Assembly (NCBI RefSeq): GCF_000337495.1
Contig: NZ_AOIS01000022.1
Coordinates: 1-58,414, forward strand
Direction: 5' to 3'
Length of the DNA: 58,414 nt
Source: Haloterrigena salina JCM 13891
GTDB taxonomy: Archaea > Halobacteriota > Halobacteria > Halobacteriales > Natrialbaceae
Below the pieces are notes generated by a model. It saw nothing but the letters and a program-made list of their open reading frames with translations. It made no database searches and was not told the origin of the DNA. Every line of letters begins with the position of its first letter. Within the stretch, counting starts at the first letter, position 1. Position numbers and translations under genes: made by a program. Positions 44,687-53,366 of this stretch are shown here, one piece after another.

Positions 44687-44700
44687 CCGGCCCTTGGCTT
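44687..44700 (+). repeat. Right attachment site (attR)
   Basis: An exact direct copy of ccggcccttggctt from the 3' end of tRNA-Cys (257-270). It lies 50 bases upstream of the integrase start, at the point where the sequence turns towards chromosomal composition. Confidence 0.8.
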
Positions 44701-45123
44701 TCTGTCGTGATCGGCTCGAAGAGCGATCGCTCTAAGGTTATCTCTAGACACTGGTTCGCAAAGTAGATCCGGATCCCAGTTTCATACTGTGATGATTTTG
44801 TGCGTACCACGTGAGGAGTCCGTGATCAGCTGGTGGCTCGACAACAGTGATCCACCAGTCGGTTGATCACGATCTTCTCGATCACGGCGTTGCTCTTGAG
44901 GAGTCGGCTATCGAAAAAGAAGGACGAGCCAGTGATGAACTCTGTCGAGATATCCTGGTCGCGCCACTCGCATAACCGCGGTCTGCTACAGATTCCTCAT
45001 CCGTCGAAATCTGAACACACGGTCGATCGCTTCCTGGATCACGTCGTTCGCGAGACTGGGCTCTCCCTGCGATTAAAATCACTCTGGCCGCTTTGCTCCT
45101 CACGAAATTGGTCGTCGCAAAAG
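44701..45123. other. Chromosomal flank between attR and tRNA-Lys
   Basis: About 420 bases that probably followed tRNA-Cys before the insertion. A 42-codon frame from GTG 44847 to TAA 44975 (MIHQSVDHDLLDHG...) has coding-like composition and may be the end of a decayed gene. The word gatcacg occurs twice at about 44865-44885. No other feature seen. Confidence 0.4.
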
Positions 45124-45197
<74 letters not shown>

Positions 45198-45293
45198 TGT
45201 GGATGCTACTTTCGGGGAGTGATGGTTAAACGTTTCTTTCTCTGCCTACCCGATGACCGGGTCGGGGTGTTGGGCGTACTCGAGCAACTTTGC

Positions 45294-45989
45294 TCAGTCG
45301 AAGTACTCTTCGAGTGCCTCGGTGACGATTTTACCGGGGAGAACGCCGTCGACAGAGGCGCGGCGGCGGAGATCCCGGTACGTCGACGGTGAGAGCGTGA
45401 GTTCGAGTTGGCCCAGTGTGACGCCGTGATCGGCCAGCGCCTGCTCGATCGGGGTGCCGTCGTTGATGGTGCTGGCGACGCTTCGGACCTCGCGGACGGT
45501 GAGGTTGCCGTCGAGGGTCGCCCAGGCGAGAAGGAGTCGCGCTTCGCCGCCGACGCGAGCGATGTGTTTGGCGGCGGTAGGTGCGATGCGGCCGAGCGCG
45601 ACCTGTTTGCGGACCGACCGCGGGAGGTCGTGGACGCGAGCCCACTTCCGGATAAACGAGACCGTCGCGTCGCCGCCGGCGCGTTCGGCTGCGGCCTTGT
45701 AGGAGCCTTCGCCGCGGACGAGCGCGGCACAGGCGGCGGCGCCGCGCAGCATATAGAGGTGGTCGTCGTTCGTCGAGCCGCTGGCGAACTCGCGGACGGT
45801 TTCGGCGGCGTCGGCGAGGCTCTCGGGATCGTCGGGATCGAACTGGACGGCCTCGCGGGCGCGCGTGCCGGCGACCGATTCGTCGCCCCGGATAACTGGT
45901 GCACCGACGGGCGATTCGCGGTCCGTCGGGATCGAACGACCATCCGCACGACGGCGGTGTGAGCGGTCACCGGGCCGATTGTCGGTCAT
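45294..45989 (-). CDS. Conserved haloarchaeal protein (DUF7119-like, 231 aa)
   Basis: Starts at ATG 45989 (MTDNRPGDR); the frame continues upstream but in non-coding composition. The core, SPVGAPVIRGDESVAGTRAREAVQFDPDDPESLADAAE, SFIRKWARVHDLPRSVRKQVALGRIAPTAAKHIARVGG and a C-terminal ribbon-helix-like LSPSTYRDLRRRASVDG, is shared by a protein family that I know only from haloarchaea. The VRKQVALGRIAPTAAKHIARV segment recalls the ParB-type helix-turn-helix. It is upstream of tRNA-Lys on the same strand. The DUF number is from memory. Confidence 0.75.
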   Translation of the reverse strand: MTDNRPGDRSHRRRADGRSIPTDRESPVGAPVIRGDESVAGTRAREAVQFDPDDPESLADAAETVREFASGSTNDDHLYMLRGAAACAALVRGEGSYKAAAERAGGDATVSFIRKWARVHDLPRSVRKQVALGRIAPTAAKHIARVGGEARLLLAWATLDGNLTVREVRSVASTINDGTPIEQALADHGVTLGQLELTLSPSTYRDLRRRASVDGVLPGKIVTEALEEYFD

Positions 45990-46041
45990 GGCTTCCGATA
46001 AGGACTTGAACGCTAAAAAAGCCGCTGCCGTGGCGAATCTC

Positions 46042-46188
46042 TCACTCGTCGCGTTTTTCGGCGAGATGCTCCCAGATTTCCGTGCAGCCGGCCCCTTCCT
46101 CGATGTCGTCGAGGTGGGCATCGTCGCGCTCTTCGTCGTCCTGCTCGGGTTCAATTGTCTCCGGTTTGCATTCGGCCGCGTCAGTCAT
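46042..46188 (-). CDS. Small acidic conserved haloarchaeal protein (48 aa)
   Basis: ATG 46188, MTDAAECKPETIEPEQDDEERDD..., ending GCTEIWEHLAEKRDE. Nearly identical short proteins are common in haloarchaeal chromosomes. No known function. It lies 52 bases upstream of the gene at 45294-45989 on the same strand, so they may be co-transcribed. Confidence 0.75.
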   Translation of the reverse strand: MTDAAECKPETIEPEQDDEERDDAHLDDIEEGAGCTEIWEHLAEKRDE

Positions 46189-46976
46189 GGATCCCTTTTC
46201 GAACGCAGCGGGCATAAGTACCACCTCGGCTGCAAGCGATACCCGTGCTCGGTCTTACAGGTTAGTTATGCCGCTATCTCCGACGCCCTACTGCTTCGAT
46301 TCGTGATGCTGGCGGGTGATTTCGTTCGAAACGCGCGTCACGGATCGGCGCCGTGAGAGCGAACGCTCGAGAAAGAAACCAGTTAGAGCGGCCGAGCGTC
46401 CAGTTCGAGAGAACGAGTCCGATCCGACTGTCGACGACTCGAGCGAGAGTGGGCTGAAGGCGGGTATCGAGACGGTTGGGTGGTGGTACGGGCGGTGGAG
46501 TGGGTCTCGTGAAGACTCGTTTTCCCGCCGGTTGCCGAGCGTCGACCGATGAAAACCGGCTGCGCCGCATCGAGAATCCGCGGGTGATGACGGTCTGGAA
46601 AGACTGACGGTGGATGTCGCAGGCCGTCTGGGAAGGCGAAGCGCCCTCTCTGGAGGGAGTGACGGCTACCGGCCGCCGAGTCGCACATCGGAGGCAAAAT
46701 AATCCGGTAGACGAGGCACCGAATCGGGGATTATTGTGCAGTGTGTACGGGCAGCAGAGATTGATCGGGAGCGGGCCGATATCGATCGGATCTGTCGGTC
46801 CGACGCGTGGTTCGGATCTGTTGGAACGCAGTCTGCCGTCTCGAGTCCACGATCGACGGATGTGATCGGTGTCGACGCGTTTCGGTCGGCAGTCGTCGCT
46901 GTACAAGAGTTCCTCCCGATCGGTTCGCGAGCGCGCTCTCGCGGCCCCTAAGTGGGTTCGTCGTGAGCGTTCTCGT
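46189..46976. other. Non-coding chromosomal stretch
   Basis: Nearly 790 bases without a supported gene. The open frames in it are rich in R, S and P and look like noncoding GC-rich frames. No RNA gene, repeat or array was recognised. Confidence 0.5.
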
Positions 46977-47264
46977 ATGTCAGATCGACTGATGACGGTT
47001 AACGCGGACACGACCTTAGACTACGTCGAGGCCGTCGCGGAGGGGGCGGCGTTCGAGTGGGAATCGGTCGCCGTCGTGAACGCGACCGCCGACACGGAGG
47101 ATCCCGACTGCGTCCACCTCAAACTCGAGTTGGACAACCTTGCCGAGGAACATCTGCCCAAACACATGGAAGACCTCGAGTTGACGCCCGATCAGGCGCG
47201 GGCGCTGGCGGCCGACCTCGAGAAACACGCCGACCGGGTCGACGACGCGCAGGCCGACGAGTGA
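46977..47264 (+). CDS. DUF6360 family protein (95 aa)
   Basis: MSDRLMTVNADTTLDYVEAVAEGAAFEWESVAVVNATADTED-PDCVHLKLELDNL, ending LTPDQARALAADLEKHADRV. This matches a small haloarchaeal family of unknown function. ATG 46977 is chosen because residues upstream in frame are unlike the family. Confidence 0.75.
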   Translation: MSDRLMTVNADTTLDYVEAVAEGAAFEWESVAVVNATADTEDPDCVHLKLELDNLAEEHLPKHMEDLELTPDQARALAADLEKHADRVDDAQADE

Positions 47265-47363
47265 GAGGGCTCCCTCGCGAATCGAGAAAATCGGCCGCTC
47301 GCGGGCGCCTGCCGTCGCAGGCTGGCGATTTTTTCACGGCGCCGGCGAATCGCCGGCCGGATC

Positions 47364-47858
47364 ATGAGCATGGACACGATTCAGGACCTGTTCGAGCACG
47401 GCCTCGAAGACATCTACCACGCCGAGCACCAGCTGCTCGACGCGCTCGAGGATCTGGAGAGCAACACCGAGCGCGAGGAGATCGCGCAGGCGTTTTCGGA
47501 GCACCGCGAGGAGACGCAGGACCAGATCGATCGGCTCGAGGAGGTCTTCGACATGTTCGGCGAGCCCCCGGAGAAGGAGGAGTGCGAAGGGATCGAGGGC
47601 CTGATCGAGGAGTACGAGGAGTTCGAATCGATGGACCCCTCTCAGGAGGTCATGGACTACCACAACATGGCGGCCGCCGAGAAGACCGAGCACTACGAAA
47701 TCGCCGCCTACGGCAATCTAATTCCGCTGGCCGACCAGCTCGGCATGGACGAGGCCGCCGACCTGCTCGAGGAGAACCTTCGGGAGGAACAGGACGCGCT
47801 GGACGAACTGACGGAACTCACCGAAGAGTTCGAGATGGACGCCATTCCGGCGGAGTGA
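47364..47858 (+). CDS. YciE/YciF-type ferritin-like protein (DUF892)
   Basis: A 164-aa four-helix protein. TIQDLFEHGLEDIYHAEHQLLDALEDL is the family start, with E and H residues of a di-iron site (E-x2-Y-x-AE-x2-L, later EKTEHYEIAAYGNL and REEQDALDELTEL). DUF892 proteins are ferritin-like and linked to stress response. ATG 47364 or 47370. Followed 5 bases later by a small acidic gene. Confidence 0.85.
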   Translation: MSMDTIQDLFEHGLEDIYHAEHQLLDALEDLESNTEREEIAQAFSEHREETQDQIDRLEEVFDMFGEPPEKEECEGIEGLIEEYEEFESMDPSQEVMDYHNMAAAEKTEHYEIAAYGNLIPLADQLGMDEAADLLEENLREEQDALDELTELTEEFEMDAIPAE

Positions 47859-47863
47859 TTCCG

Positions 47864-48004
47864 GTGGCTGACGAGAACGACGACACCGACGAGGAACAGA
47901 CCCAGTACGGCGGGACCGAAGACCAGGAGCCGACGACCAATATCGACGAGGACGAGGACGAAGACGAGCGCGCCGAGACGGACAACGAGGGCGTCGACAA
48001 GTAG
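47864..48004 (+). CDS. Small acidic protein after the DUF892 gene (46 aa)
   Basis: A GTG start at 47864 gives MADENDDTDEEQTQYGGTEDQ..., almost all acidic or polar and probably disordered. It follows the DUF892 stop by 5 bases. The frame lies in the normal GC3 pattern of haloarchaeal coding DNA. Function unknown. Confidence 0.55.
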   Translation: MADENDDTDEEQTQYGGTEDQEPTTNIDEDEDEDERAETDNEGVDK

Positions 48005-48164
48005 CTGTCCCGTCCGTCGCTTCTCTTGTCGTCTCGCGCGTCGGTGAGCCGCTGGTTCCGTTCGCTTCAGTCACGGACCTGTTCGGCAAGCTGGCGGGGC
48101 GCGTTCGCGTGCCGTGGACGGAAACGGTCGATAATTGAGCGCTTAGTATCGCGCAACAGAATGA

Positions 48165-48191
48165 TATTTGTTGACACACAGCAAACAAATA
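48165..48191. promoter_or_regulatory. AT-rich palindrome upstream of the transporter
   Basis: tatttgtt (48165-48172) and aacaaata (48184-48191) are perfect 8-bp reverse complements, 11 bases apart. They end 37 bases before the ATG of the SNF transporter. They stand out in GC-rich DNA. Likely an operator overlapping the promoter. Confidence 0.6.
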
Positions 48192-48228
48192 GGTGGCTGC
48201 GCGTGGTGGTATCGCGGGTGATCGAACG

Positions 48229-49689
48229 ATGGCGGAAGTTCCATCCAAGACGGCTCGAGCGGAGTGGGGAACTCGCTTCGGCTTCCTGATGGCGATGATC
48301 GGCGCGATGGTCGGCGCCGGGAACATCTGGCGGTTCCCGTACGTGATGGGGAACAACGGCGGCGGGGCGTTCGTGCTCGCCTTCCTCTCGCTGCTGTTCC
48401 TCCTCGCGGCACCGGGACTGATGGCCGAGGTCGCGCTCGGCCGGTACACCAAGAAGGGCGTCATCGGTGCCTTCCGGGACGTCGTCGGTCGAGGTGGAAT
48501 GGTCGGACTCGGGGTCGTGGTCCTGATGGTCAACGTCGCCCTGATGTCGTACTACTCGCCGGTGATCGCGTGGACGCTGTACTACGCGATCCACTCGCTG
48601 CTGTTCACGTTCACGGCGGCGGGCTTCGAGGCCGAGGCGTTCATGACCGGGCTCTTCGAGAACTCGGCGCTGATGATCGGCCTCCACACGGTCGTGATGG
48701 GCTCGATCGCGGCAATCCTCGCGCTGGGGATCCGTCGCGGCGTCGAGCGGATCGTCGTCTACGCCGTCCCGGCGCTGGTGACCGCGCTCGTGATCATGAC
48801 GATCCGGGGACTCACGCTGCCGGGCGCCAGCGAGGGGATCGCCTTCGCGTTCGACGTCCAGTGGGAGTACCTGACCTACAGCGACACGTGGATCGCGGCG
48901 CTGGGACAGGCGCTGTTCTCGACCGGACTGGGCTGGGGGATCGCGCTGACGATCGGCAGCTACCTCCGGGAGTACGACGACGTCCCGCTCGGCGGCGGCG
49001 TCTTCACGGCGATCGGTGAGTCGAGCGTCGGCATCCTCGCGGCGCTGGCCATCTTCCCGATCGTCTTCGCCGTCGGTGTGGAACCGGACGCCGGTGCCGG
49101 ACTGGCGTTCGTCTCGCTCGTGCAGGTCTTCCCCGAGATCCCGTTCGGTGGGCTCGTCGCGATCCTCTTCTTCGTCGGCTTCTTCCTCGCGACGTTCACG
49201 TCGGGGCTGCTCATCACCGAGGTCGGCGTGACGACGGTCAGCGAGGAGACACGCCTCGATCGGACTCAGACGACGCTGGTCGTCTGCGGAGCGATCTGGC
49301 TGCTCGGCCTTCCCAGCGCCTACTCCGTCGATGTCCTCGACTACCTCGACTTCGTCTTCGGGAACTGGGGGCTCCCGCTGGCGACGCTGGCTATCATCGG
49401 CGTCATCGGCTGGGTCGTCGGTCCGAGACGACTCCGCCTGCTCGCGGTCAACCGAAACGCGGGCGTCTACGTCGGCCGCTGGTGGGATCCGCTGATCAAG
49501 TACGTCATCCCCACCGTCATGATCTTCATCATGGCGTACTTCGCGTGGGAGAACTTCGGCACTCCCGAGATGATCGGCGGCATGCTCGTGATCGCGTTGT
49601 TCCCGATCATCGGCTACGCGATTATGTCGGTCCTCGAGGGCCGGGGCGGTCGACCCGACACGGCCGGGGTCACCGGAGGTGACGACTGA
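48229..49689 (+). CDS. Sodium-dependent transporter, SNF/NSS family
   Basis: A 486-aa polytopic membrane protein. GAMVGAGNIWRFPYVMGNNGGGAF is the unwound TM1 sodium- and substrate-binding segment of the LeuT-fold NSS family; about 11-12 hydrophobic spans follow. It should import amino acids or related osmolytes with sodium. ATG 48229 (MAEVPSKTARAEWGTRFGF) is chosen because the family begins with a short tail before R-F-G-F. The stop overlaps the next start; the two are an operon. Confidence 0.9.
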   Translation: MAEVPSKTARAEWGTRFGFLMAMIGAMVGAGNIWRFPYVMGNNGGGAFVLAFLSLLFLLAAPGLMAEVALGRYTKKGVIGAFRDVVGRGGMVGLGVVVLMVNVALMSYYSPVIAWTLYYAIHSLLFTFTAAGFEAEAFMTGLFENSALMIGLHTVVMGSIAAILALGIRRGVERIVVYAVPALVTALVIMTIRGLTLPGASEGIAFAFDVQWEYLTYSDTWIAALGQALFSTGLGWGIALTIGSYLREYDDVPLGGGVFTAIGESSVGILAALAIFPIVFAVGVEPDAGAGLAFVSLVQVFPEIPFGGLVAILFFVGFFLATFTSGLLITEVGVTTVSEETRLDRTQTTLVVCGAIWLLGLPSAYSVDVLDYLDFVFGNWGLPLATLAIIGVIGWVVGPRRLRLLAVNRNAGVYVGRWWDPLIKYVIPTVMIFIMAYFAWENFGTPEMIGGMLVIALFPIIGYAIMSVLEGRGGRPDTAGVTGGDD

Positions 49690-50012
49690 TGGCGTTCGGA
49701 CTGTCTACCGAGGTCATCGGTATGCTCGCGTTCACCCTGCTGGCGTTCTGGGGCGTCGCCGGGTGGGCGCTCGTCCGGACCCTGCGTCAGGAGGGCCGCA
49801 AGGTCGAGATCCTCCGCCATCAGGACCGCATGGACACCTACTCGCCGCGGGCGCTCGCGGAACTTGGCGAGTGGATCGAAGAGAACCCCGACGATCCGCT
49901 GGTCGACGACGCGCGCGACCGGTACAACGAGTGCGTCGAGACCCTGCGACGGACCGACCGGCACTTCTACGACTGGTCTGACGAGGAGATCGCGCGCCTC
50001 GAGCGTCGCTGA
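49689..50012 (+). CDS. Small membrane protein paired with the SNF transporter (107 aa)
   Basis: One N-terminal membrane span (EVIGMLAFTLLAFWGVAGWALVRTL) followed by a charged cytoplasmic part ending HFYDWSDEEIARLERR. Its ATG shares the last base of the transporter's stop codon. Short one-span partners are known for some NSS transporters (MetS type), so an accessory role is likely. Confidence 0.7.
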   Translation: MAFGLSTEVIGMLAFTLLAFWGVAGWALVRTLRQEGRKVEILRHQDRMDTYSPRALAELGEWIEENPDDPLVDDARDRYNECVETLRRTDRHFYDWSDEEIARLERR

Positions 50013-50058
50013 CCGCGCGCCGCTACTTCTTTTACCGCTGGGTGTGCTACCGATAGCT

Positions 50059-50541
50059 GTGACAACACCGGCGTTCGGAGCGGCCGACGGTGACGGCGGG
50101 CTCTCGATCCGTCCAGCGGAGCGGGCGGATCTGCTCGCGATCGTCCGTATCGAGAACGAGTCGTTTTCCCAGCCGTGGCCCTACGACGCCTTCGAGCGGT
50201 TTCTCGGCGACGACGGGTTTCTCGTCGCTGTCGAGGGGGGCGCGATCGCCGGCTACATCGTCGCCGACGTGAGCACGCAGTTCGGACGGGAACTCGGCCA
50301 CATCAAGGACATCGCCGTCCATCCGGACCACCGCGACTCGGGGATCGGAACCGCCTTGCTCACCCGGGGAATGGCCGTGCTCACCGCCCGCGGTGCCGAT
50401 TCGGTCAAACTCGAGGTTCGCCGGACCAACGACGGTGCGAAGCGACTCTACCGCCAGTTCGGCTTCGAACCGCTCCGGCGCGTGCCGGGCTACTACGGGA
50501 ACGGCGAGGACGCGATCATCATGCTCCGGAAACTCGAGTAG
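50059..50541 (+). CDS. rimI: RimI-type N-acetyltransferase
   Basis: A 160-aa GNAT protein. IRPAERADLLAIVRIENESFSQPWPYDAFE is the RimI/ArdA-type start; HIKDIAVHPDHRDSGIGTALL is the acetyl-CoA motif with the R/Q-x-x-G-x-G/A loop; VRRTNDGAKRLYRQFGFEPLRRVPGYYGNGEDAIIM is typical of RimI. GTG 50059 is chosen. Acetylates protein N termini. It follows the transporter pair by 46 bases. Confidence 0.88.
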   Translation: MTTPAFGAADGDGGLSIRPAERADLLAIVRIENESFSQPWPYDAFERFLGDDGFLVAVEGGAIAGYIVADVSTQFGRELGHIKDIAVHPDHRDSGIGTALLTRGMAVLTARGADSVKLEVRRTNDGAKRLYRQFGFEPLRRVPGYYGNGEDAIIMLRKLE

Positions 50542-50664
50542 TCGAGCGAGAGTCCCGCGAGAACGGGCGTACGGCTCGATGGCTGTCGAAGACCGTTTCG
50601 ACCCACGGTCGCGCTCGCGACCGCGGACGTGGCCGTTTTACCGCCGGCGTTCCTACCCGCGAGC

Positions 50665-51171
50665 ATGGGATACGCCTGCCCCGTCTGCGACGTCGAACAG
50701 GCCGACGCGGAGCACCTCGCGAACCACCTCGCGATCACCGCCTCGCTGGGCCGCGAGGACCACCGCGCCTGGCTCGAGGAGCACGCGCCCGACTGGAGCG
50801 ACTGCAGCCCCGAGGAACTGGGCGAGATCGTCGGCCAGTACGCGCCCGACATCGACACGCCGGAGTTCGAATCGCCGAGCCACGGACACGACCACGGCCG
50901 ACCGGGGGGCCTCGAGGAGGGACTGGCCCGCCAGAGCCGCCAACCGGGTCGAGGAGACCAGCTCGGCGGCCGGTCGGGCCGGGGCGGCATGAGCGCCGAA
51001 GCCGAGAGCGCCCTCGAGGAGGCGCGGGAGCTGACCCGGCAAATGCAGGAACCGACGGAGGCGGGCGAAGGGGGAGAAGCGTCGGACGACGAGACGGGAG
51101 CCGCCGAAACGACCGACGGCGACACAGCCGCTGACGACGACGGGCCGTCGGAACGCGAAACTGGTAACTGA
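50665..51171 (+). CDS. DUF5810 family zinc-finger-like protein (168 aa)
   Basis: MGYACPVCDVEQADAEHLANHLAITASLGREDHRAWLEEHAPDW has a C-x2-C...H-x-x-x-H pattern like a single zinc finger. The C-terminal half is acidic and low-complexity. This matches the haloarchaeal DUF5810 family. It is followed, 21 bases later, by a DUF5809 gene, a common pair. Function unknown. Confidence 0.78.
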   Translation: MGYACPVCDVEQADAEHLANHLAITASLGREDHRAWLEEHAPDWSDCSPEELGEIVGQYAPDIDTPEFESPSHGHDHGRPGGLEEGLARQSRQPGRGDQLGGRSGRGGMSAEAESALEEARELTRQMQEPTEAGEGGEASDDETGAAETTDGDTAADDDGPSERETGN

Positions 51172-51192
51172 CTACCGCGAGCACGTCGAGGT

Positions 51193-51612
51193 ATGCACAC
51201 TGACGGGACGTTTGCGCCGGCGTCGGCCGAGGAGGCCCGGGACCGCTACGAGGAGGTCGGTCCCGCGGCCCAGACCGTCGTTCGCGAGGTCGCCAAGGCC
51301 ATGGAGTTCGACCGCGAGGAGTACGACGACCGCGTCACCGGCGACGTCGTCGAGACCGCCCGCGACGCGCTGTTCGCGAGCCTGCTCGAGGTCCGCGTCG
51401 GCACGCGCGAGGAGTTCGAAGATTGGCACGAGGAGTACGACGGCGAGGTTACGGTCGTCGGGAGCGAGAACGTCGACTCCGTCGTCTGGCACGCCGGTCC
51501 CGAGGGCGACGCCGTCGCCGCGACCTTCCAGAACGAGGAGGAAGCGGCGGTCGCGACCCTCCGACGGCAGGCGTTCGGGCGGCTCTATCGGGACCTGGTC
51601 GAGGCGAACTGA
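51193..51612 (+). CDS. DUF5809 family protein (139 aa)
   Basis: MHTDGTFAPASAEEARDRYEEVGPAAQTVVREVAKAMEFDREEYDDRV and the C-terminal VWHAGPEGDAVAATFQNEEEAAVATLRRQAFGRLY match the haloarchaeal DUF5809 family. Acidic, soluble, no catalytic motif. Pairs with the DUF5810 gene just upstream. Confidence 0.78.
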   Translation: MHTDGTFAPASAEEARDRYEEVGPAAQTVVREVAKAMEFDREEYDDRVTGDVVETARDALFASLLEVRVGTREEFEDWHEEYDGEVTVVGSENVDSVVWHAGPEGDAVAATFQNEEEAAVATLRRQAFGRLYRDLVEAN

Positions 51613-51693
51613 GCGTCGGTCGCCGCGGAACCGCTCTTCTCTCCCGATCGCCGAACGGCACCTATTACCCGCTCGAGGCCGACACACCGGTCG

Positions 51694-52281
51694 ATGACTG
51701 CACCCGACGAGTGGACGCTCCGCGAGGAGGTCACCGAGTACGAGACGTCCTGGTACGACGGCGGGTACGATCTGCTCGAGCAGCCCGACGGCACCGAAAA
51801 GCGCTACTACTGGGCGGACCTGCCGGACGCGGTAATCGTCGTCGCCAAGATCGACGGCACCGCCGTGGCGGCTCTCGACGGCGAGACGACCGACAAGACC
51901 GAGGGCGAGCACCTCCTGTTCGTCGAGCAGTACCGGCCGACGATCCGCGAGACGCACCTCGAACTCCCCGCGGGTATCGTCGAGGACGGCGAATCCTACA
52001 CGCACGCGGCCGCCCGCGAACTCGAGGAGGAGACCGGATTCAAACCCTCGAGCACCGCCTTGCTCCAGGAGTACGCGGTCGCGACCGGCGTCCTCCGCCA
52101 CGATCGGGGAATCGTCTTCGCCGAGGGGCTCGAGCCCGGCGAGCGCGAACTCGACAGTAACGAGTTCCTCGAGGTGATGACGGTGCCCGTCGACGAGGCC
52201 ATAGAGCGCGCCCGCGAACTGCCGGCCAACGACTCGACGCTGTCGGCGCTGTTGCTGGCGAAGGAGGACGGGCTGCTCTGA
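51694..52281 (+). CDS. NUDIX hydrolase
   Basis: A 195-aa protein. The Nudix box is complete: GIVEDGESYTHAAARELEEETGF. It resembles ADP-ribose pyrophosphatase-type members (EQYRPTIRETHLELPAGIVEDGE). Cleaves a nucleoside diphosphate linked to another group; exact substrate unknown. ATG 51694. Confidence 0.87.
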   Translation: MTAPDEWTLREEVTEYETSWYDGGYDLLEQPDGTEKRYYWADLPDAVIVVAKIDGTAVAALDGETTDKTEGEHLLFVEQYRPTIRETHLELPAGIVEDGESYTHAAARELEEETGFKPSSTALLQEYAVATGVLRHDRGIVFAEGLEPGERELDSNEFLEVMTVPVDEAIERARELPANDSTLSALLLAKEDGLL

Positions 52282-52424
52282 CGCTCGTCGGGAGCGATCG
52301 ATCTCGTTGTCGAACGCGGGCGGCCTCGACGCGTCGTGCTGGAACGGCGAGTCAAGACGACCCGCCGCTCGCGAGCGGGACTCGACCCGTGGGCTTATTC
52401 TGTCCGCGTCCCAATCCCGGCGTG

Positions 52425-52790
52425 ATGGACGGCGAAATCTCCCCCGACGAGGTCAAGGAACTCCTCGAGGACGGCGCGGACGTCCGCGTCATCGATATCC
52501 GCGACGAGCAGAGCTTCAACCACAGCCGGATTCCCGACAGCGAGAACATCCCGTTTCACGAACTCACGAGCCGTGTCGAAGAACTCGAGGGCGAGGACCG
52601 CATCGTGACGGTCTGCCCCCACGGCAAGGCCAGCGTGCAGGCGGCCCAGCTCATCGGCTCCTACGAGGGGACCGCCGACGCGACCGTCGAGAGCATGGCG
52701 GGCGGCCTCGAGAAGTACGGGCTGAAGTTCGGCCTCGTCGGCAACGAGGACGAGGCGGACGAGTCGGCGAACGCCGAATCTCCCTTCTGA
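52425..52790 (+). CDS. Rhodanese-domain protein
   Basis: A 121-aa single rhodanese domain. ISPDEVKELLEDGADVRVIDIRDEQSFNHSRIPDSENIP is the family start; CPHGKAS carries the active-site cysteine (near residue 65); SMAGGLEKYG follows. Sulfur transfer or sensing. ATG 52425 chosen because the upstream frame is not rhodanese-like. Confidence 0.85.
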   Translation: MDGEISPDEVKELLEDGADVRVIDIRDEQSFNHSRIPDSENIPFHELTSRVEELEGEDRIVTVCPHGKASVQAAQLIGSYEGTADATVESMAGGLEKYGLKFGLVGNEDEADESANAESPF

Positions 52791-52988
52791 TCTCGCGACC
52801 GCGGTTCTCCCGCGGCTTCGCTTTTCCGTATCGACGGTATCGTGACAAAGACGGCTCTCCGCGAGGATGGACCGGCGGCGAAATCAACGCGAGACCGGTC
52901 GCTCGTGGAGGTGAAAACCGAAGTCGGTGAAGAAGCGATACGGAAGGCAGCCGCGGGGTTCGGAAGTCGTCTCAGAGCATCGCGGGCA

Positions 52989-53282
52989 TTATGCGACGTT
53001 GAAGCCGCGGTCCCGAAGGAACTCTTCGATGCGGCCGGTGTGATTGCCTTGCAGCTCGATCTGGTCGTCTTCGACGGTCCCGCCGCAGGCGAATTTTGAT
53101 TTGAGATCCGACGAGAGACTGTCCAGATCGACGTCCTTCGGATCGAATCCTTCGACGATCGTTACCTCTTTACCGTATCTGCGCTCGTCAATGCGGATGT
53201 TGAGTTGCTGTTGTCCCTTGGCCACGTCCTCGCAGACGCAGAGTTCCTCGGGCAGCCCGCACGTCGAGCAGACTTCCGACAT
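52989..53282 (-). CDS. SUI1/eIF1-type translation initiation factor
   Basis: A 97-aa protein. [20 protein letters not shown] has two CxxC-type pairs, and the SUI1 core [44 protein letters not shown] is typical (YciH-type). Helps select the start codon. ATG 53282, with a TATA-like tttaatatg about 28 bases upstream, fits a leaderless transcript. Confidence 0.9.
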   Translation of the reverse strand: MSEVCSTCGLPEELCVCEDVAKGQQQLNIRIDERRYGKEVTIVEGFDPKDVDLDSLSSDLKSKFACGGTVEDDQIELQGNHTGRIEEFLRDRGFNVA

Positions 53283-53366
53283 TACGTTCACTGGTACGAA
53301 TCGGCCATATTAAACACTATCGGGACCCGTATGCCGTCTCGCGGTTCTTTTTGAGTGAGCGGGCGC

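Larger units (their letters stand above)
257..44700. mobile_element. Integrative genomic island in tRNA-Cys carrying a Dpd-like system
   Basis: About 44.4 kb is bounded by the 14-bp direct repeat of the tRNA-Cys 3' end. The integrase gene lies at the right end, starting 50 bases inside attR. The enclosed DNA is visibly richer in A and T than the chromosome to the right of 44,700, and almost every recognised gene is defence-like or unknown. I see no replication protein, conjugation ATPase or virion gene, so it is probably mobilised by other means or is a resident defence island. The ends are seen directly; unity of the whole interval as one insertion is inferred. Confidence 0.75.

Noticed and set aside
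47057-48004. 315-aa plus frame rich in R, G and P
   Set aside because: It is the shifted frame of the DUF6360 and DUF892 genes; only its last 46 codons, read from GTG 47864, look like a gene.
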